Shown one piece after another: positions 62,879 to 64,000 of a DNA stretch of 64,000 nt. The stretch comes from Tridacna crocea. Its lineage: Eukaryota > Mollusca > Bivalvia > Cardiida > Cardiidae. The stretch lies in assembly GCA_943736015.1 (NCBI GenBank), contig OX031059.1:56927159-56991158 (forward strand). The letters are read 5' to 3'. The notes beneath the pieces are model-generated. The model saw only the letters and a list, made by a program, of their open reading frames with translations. It did not search any database and had not been told where the DNA came from. Made by a program: the position numbers and the translations under genes. Every line of letters starts with the position of its first letter. The first letter of the stretch is position 1.

Positions 62879-63107
62879 CCCTTAACCAAACAATAAAATC
62901 TTAGATTTGTGCAAAGTCAAAGCTGCAAATGATAAATGTGGGTAAAAAATGGTGGAATTTTTATCAGAAAAAAAAAACAAAAACAGAAAACATTGTGGGG
63001 AAAGGAGAAAATACTGGTTATCAGCATTTTCTTCTTTTCCCATTATGTTTTTGAATGGCTTTTCCTTCAGGGTGGTCAAACCTGAGGATTGTATTGTAAA
63101 CGAATAA
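62875..63107 (-). mobile_element. TTAA-palindrome MITE, inverted partner
   Basis: TTAACCCTTAACCAAACAAT; core ACTGGTTATCAGC; right terminus decayed (TATTGTAAACGAATAAA). Confidence 0.85.
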
Positions 63108-63537
63108 ACTCAGATTATTGGTGTGTGTTTGAGAAGAAAGATGTCAAGCTGGATTATTTGTCGACTATGTTACCTGCAAATCTGTTTGGAGAAAAAAAAA
63201 ATCAATGACGCAATCAGGTCAAATTAATACATTGGATTTTTTTTTCTTCAAGATATGGATCAGAGTATTTGTATCAGATTATTGTATCATAGAAGGAATA
63301 AAACATGGTCAGGTGTCTTTGGGTCTGTGAATAAGTTGTTTTATTCTGTGGATCTTACTTGCATAGTGAATGATTATTCTATTAGTCTGGGAATTACAAG
63401 TATATGGTGTTATTGCTAGCTGCTTTGTATGATTGTCAAGTGATAAAACGTCTTTGCACAAAGGTTTGATCTTATCATATTGCTCATCATCAATCCCAAC
63501 TATTGAAGCAGAATCTTTGACTATAAGGGTAATTACA
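63108..63537. other. No recognised feature
   Basis: Unique AT-rich sequence; ORFs of 65-98 codons on the minus strand mainly run out of the following MITE. Confidence 0.5.
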
Positions 63538-63719
63538 CACCTTTTTTGAAGACATTGTGGGAAAAGGAGAAAGGGCTGGTAGCCAGCATTTTTTCCTTTT
63601 CCCACAATGTTTTCTAACCTTCAGAGAACTTTGGTTCATTTTTATCAGTTTCAAATAGGTCATCTGCAGATGTTTCGAACTTCTCAAAGAGTTTACTATT
63701 TATGATTTCTGAAAGGGTT
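63538..63719 (+). mobile_element. TTAA-palindrome MITE, decayed shoulders
   Basis: Core GCTGGTAGCCAGC with arms to ACATTGTGGG kept; left shoulder gone; right part (TTTATCAGTTTCAAATAGG, CATCTGCAGATGTTTCGAAC) resembles subfamily B and ends GAAAGGGTTA. Confidence 0.78.
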
Positions 63720-64000
63720 ATTATACCCCCCAAAACTCTGTTTGGGGGGTATATGGGAGTCAGCTTGTCGGTCGGTCAGTCCGTCTGTCGGTCCGTCAGT
63801 CGGTCTGTAGCTTTTTGTCCGCTCTATTTTTCATAAACTACTGGACGAATTTTATTCAAACTTCACAGATAAACTCAGTATCAAGCAGAGATGTGCATAT
63901 GAAATGTTGGTTATGGTTCATAGATTTTTCACTGAGTTATGGCCCTTTCATGAAATTTCTTGTCCGCTCTTTTTCTCATCAACTATTGGACAGATTTGGT
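63720..64000 (+). mobile_element. HINE-like class 2 element, cut by window end
   Basis: TTATACCCCCCAAAACTCTG with stem partner GGGGGGTATATGGG, a GTCGGTCGGTCAGTCC microsatellite, then the first core repeat nearly identical to 9116 onward. It starts exactly at the GGGTTA end of a MITE. Confidence 0.85.

Noticed and set aside
1577-63687. Many 60-130 codon ORFs with the recurring peptide ENIVGKGENAGNQHFLLFPQ or KHCGKRRKCWLPAFSPFP
   Set aside because: They read through the MITE palindrome, which lacks stops in several frames on both strands. They differ in frame and extent from copy to copy and follow the repeat, not a gene.
1-64000. Bacterial-type operons, ribosome binding sites, riboswitches and terminators
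   Set aside because: No prokaryotic gene organisation exists. The palindromes followed by T-rich sequence are MITE hairpins, not terminators.

Overview
The window is animal nuclear DNA, AT-rich, without operons or long ORFs, and packed with non-autonomous transposable elements. The element types point to a bivalve mollusc, probably a clam-like (heterodont) genome: tandem-repeat-cored elements starting TAGCTCACCTGAGCAC and ending GGGCCATCATGGCCC, mollusc tRNA-SINEs, and elements with GTCCGTCCGTCGGTC heads. No ribosomal RNA, CRISPR array, bacterial gene, virus or intact transposase was found. Nearly every ORF of 60-130 codons here is a read-through of a repeat. Gene content is limited to a few weak candidate exons on the + strand (5609-5677, 6102-6199, 40675-40704, 48280-48443), which would place most of the window in introns or between genes.

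The dominant component is one MITE family of about 225-230 bp, in roughly 50 recognisable copies or about one per 1.2 kb. Copies run TTAA-CCCTTTACCA to TGGTAAAGGG-TTAA and carry a central, nearly spacer-free palindrome with 33-bp arms (core GCTGGTAACCAGC). TTAA ends and CCC-starting termini suggest piggyBac-like mobilisation; Kolobok also uses TTAA. Three subfamilies (A, B, C) keep the palindrome although its sequence differs between them, with matched changes in both arms. Subfamily C has unrelated flanks around the same palindrome.

The second component is a set of elements sharing one architecture. Each has a 5' terminal repeat with a hairpin, a CpG-rich GTCCGTC-type microsatellite in most, a core of 145-161 bp tandem repeats, then an inverted copy of the 5' terminus placed internally, a short 3' hairpin and a brief tail. 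This fits Helentron-derived non-autonomous rolling-circle elements (HINEs, including the bivalve 'pearl'-type elements). Class 1 lies at 12605-13745, 37749-39899, 42321-44917, 59610-61820 and in partial copies at 19960-20671, 50505-51325, 57453-58600 and 58590-62040. Class 2 lies at 9024-10866, 45421-45740 and 63720-end. Class 3 lies at 26148-27560.

Other families are a ~545-bp TTAA element with AAAGGTGG ends (8745, 17139, 24947, fragment 62041), a ~556-bp long-TIR element with 9-bp target duplications resembling Mutator-like MITEs (364, 30176, 35651, 46980, 49123), a 1.05-kb element full of GTTCATGAAC palindromes (33969-35017), tRNA-derived SINEs, and a short dispersed hairpin repeat built on GTAGATCAAGATCAGAC. 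Several elements sit inside others with clean borders, so the window records an insertion order and provides empty sites for comparison.
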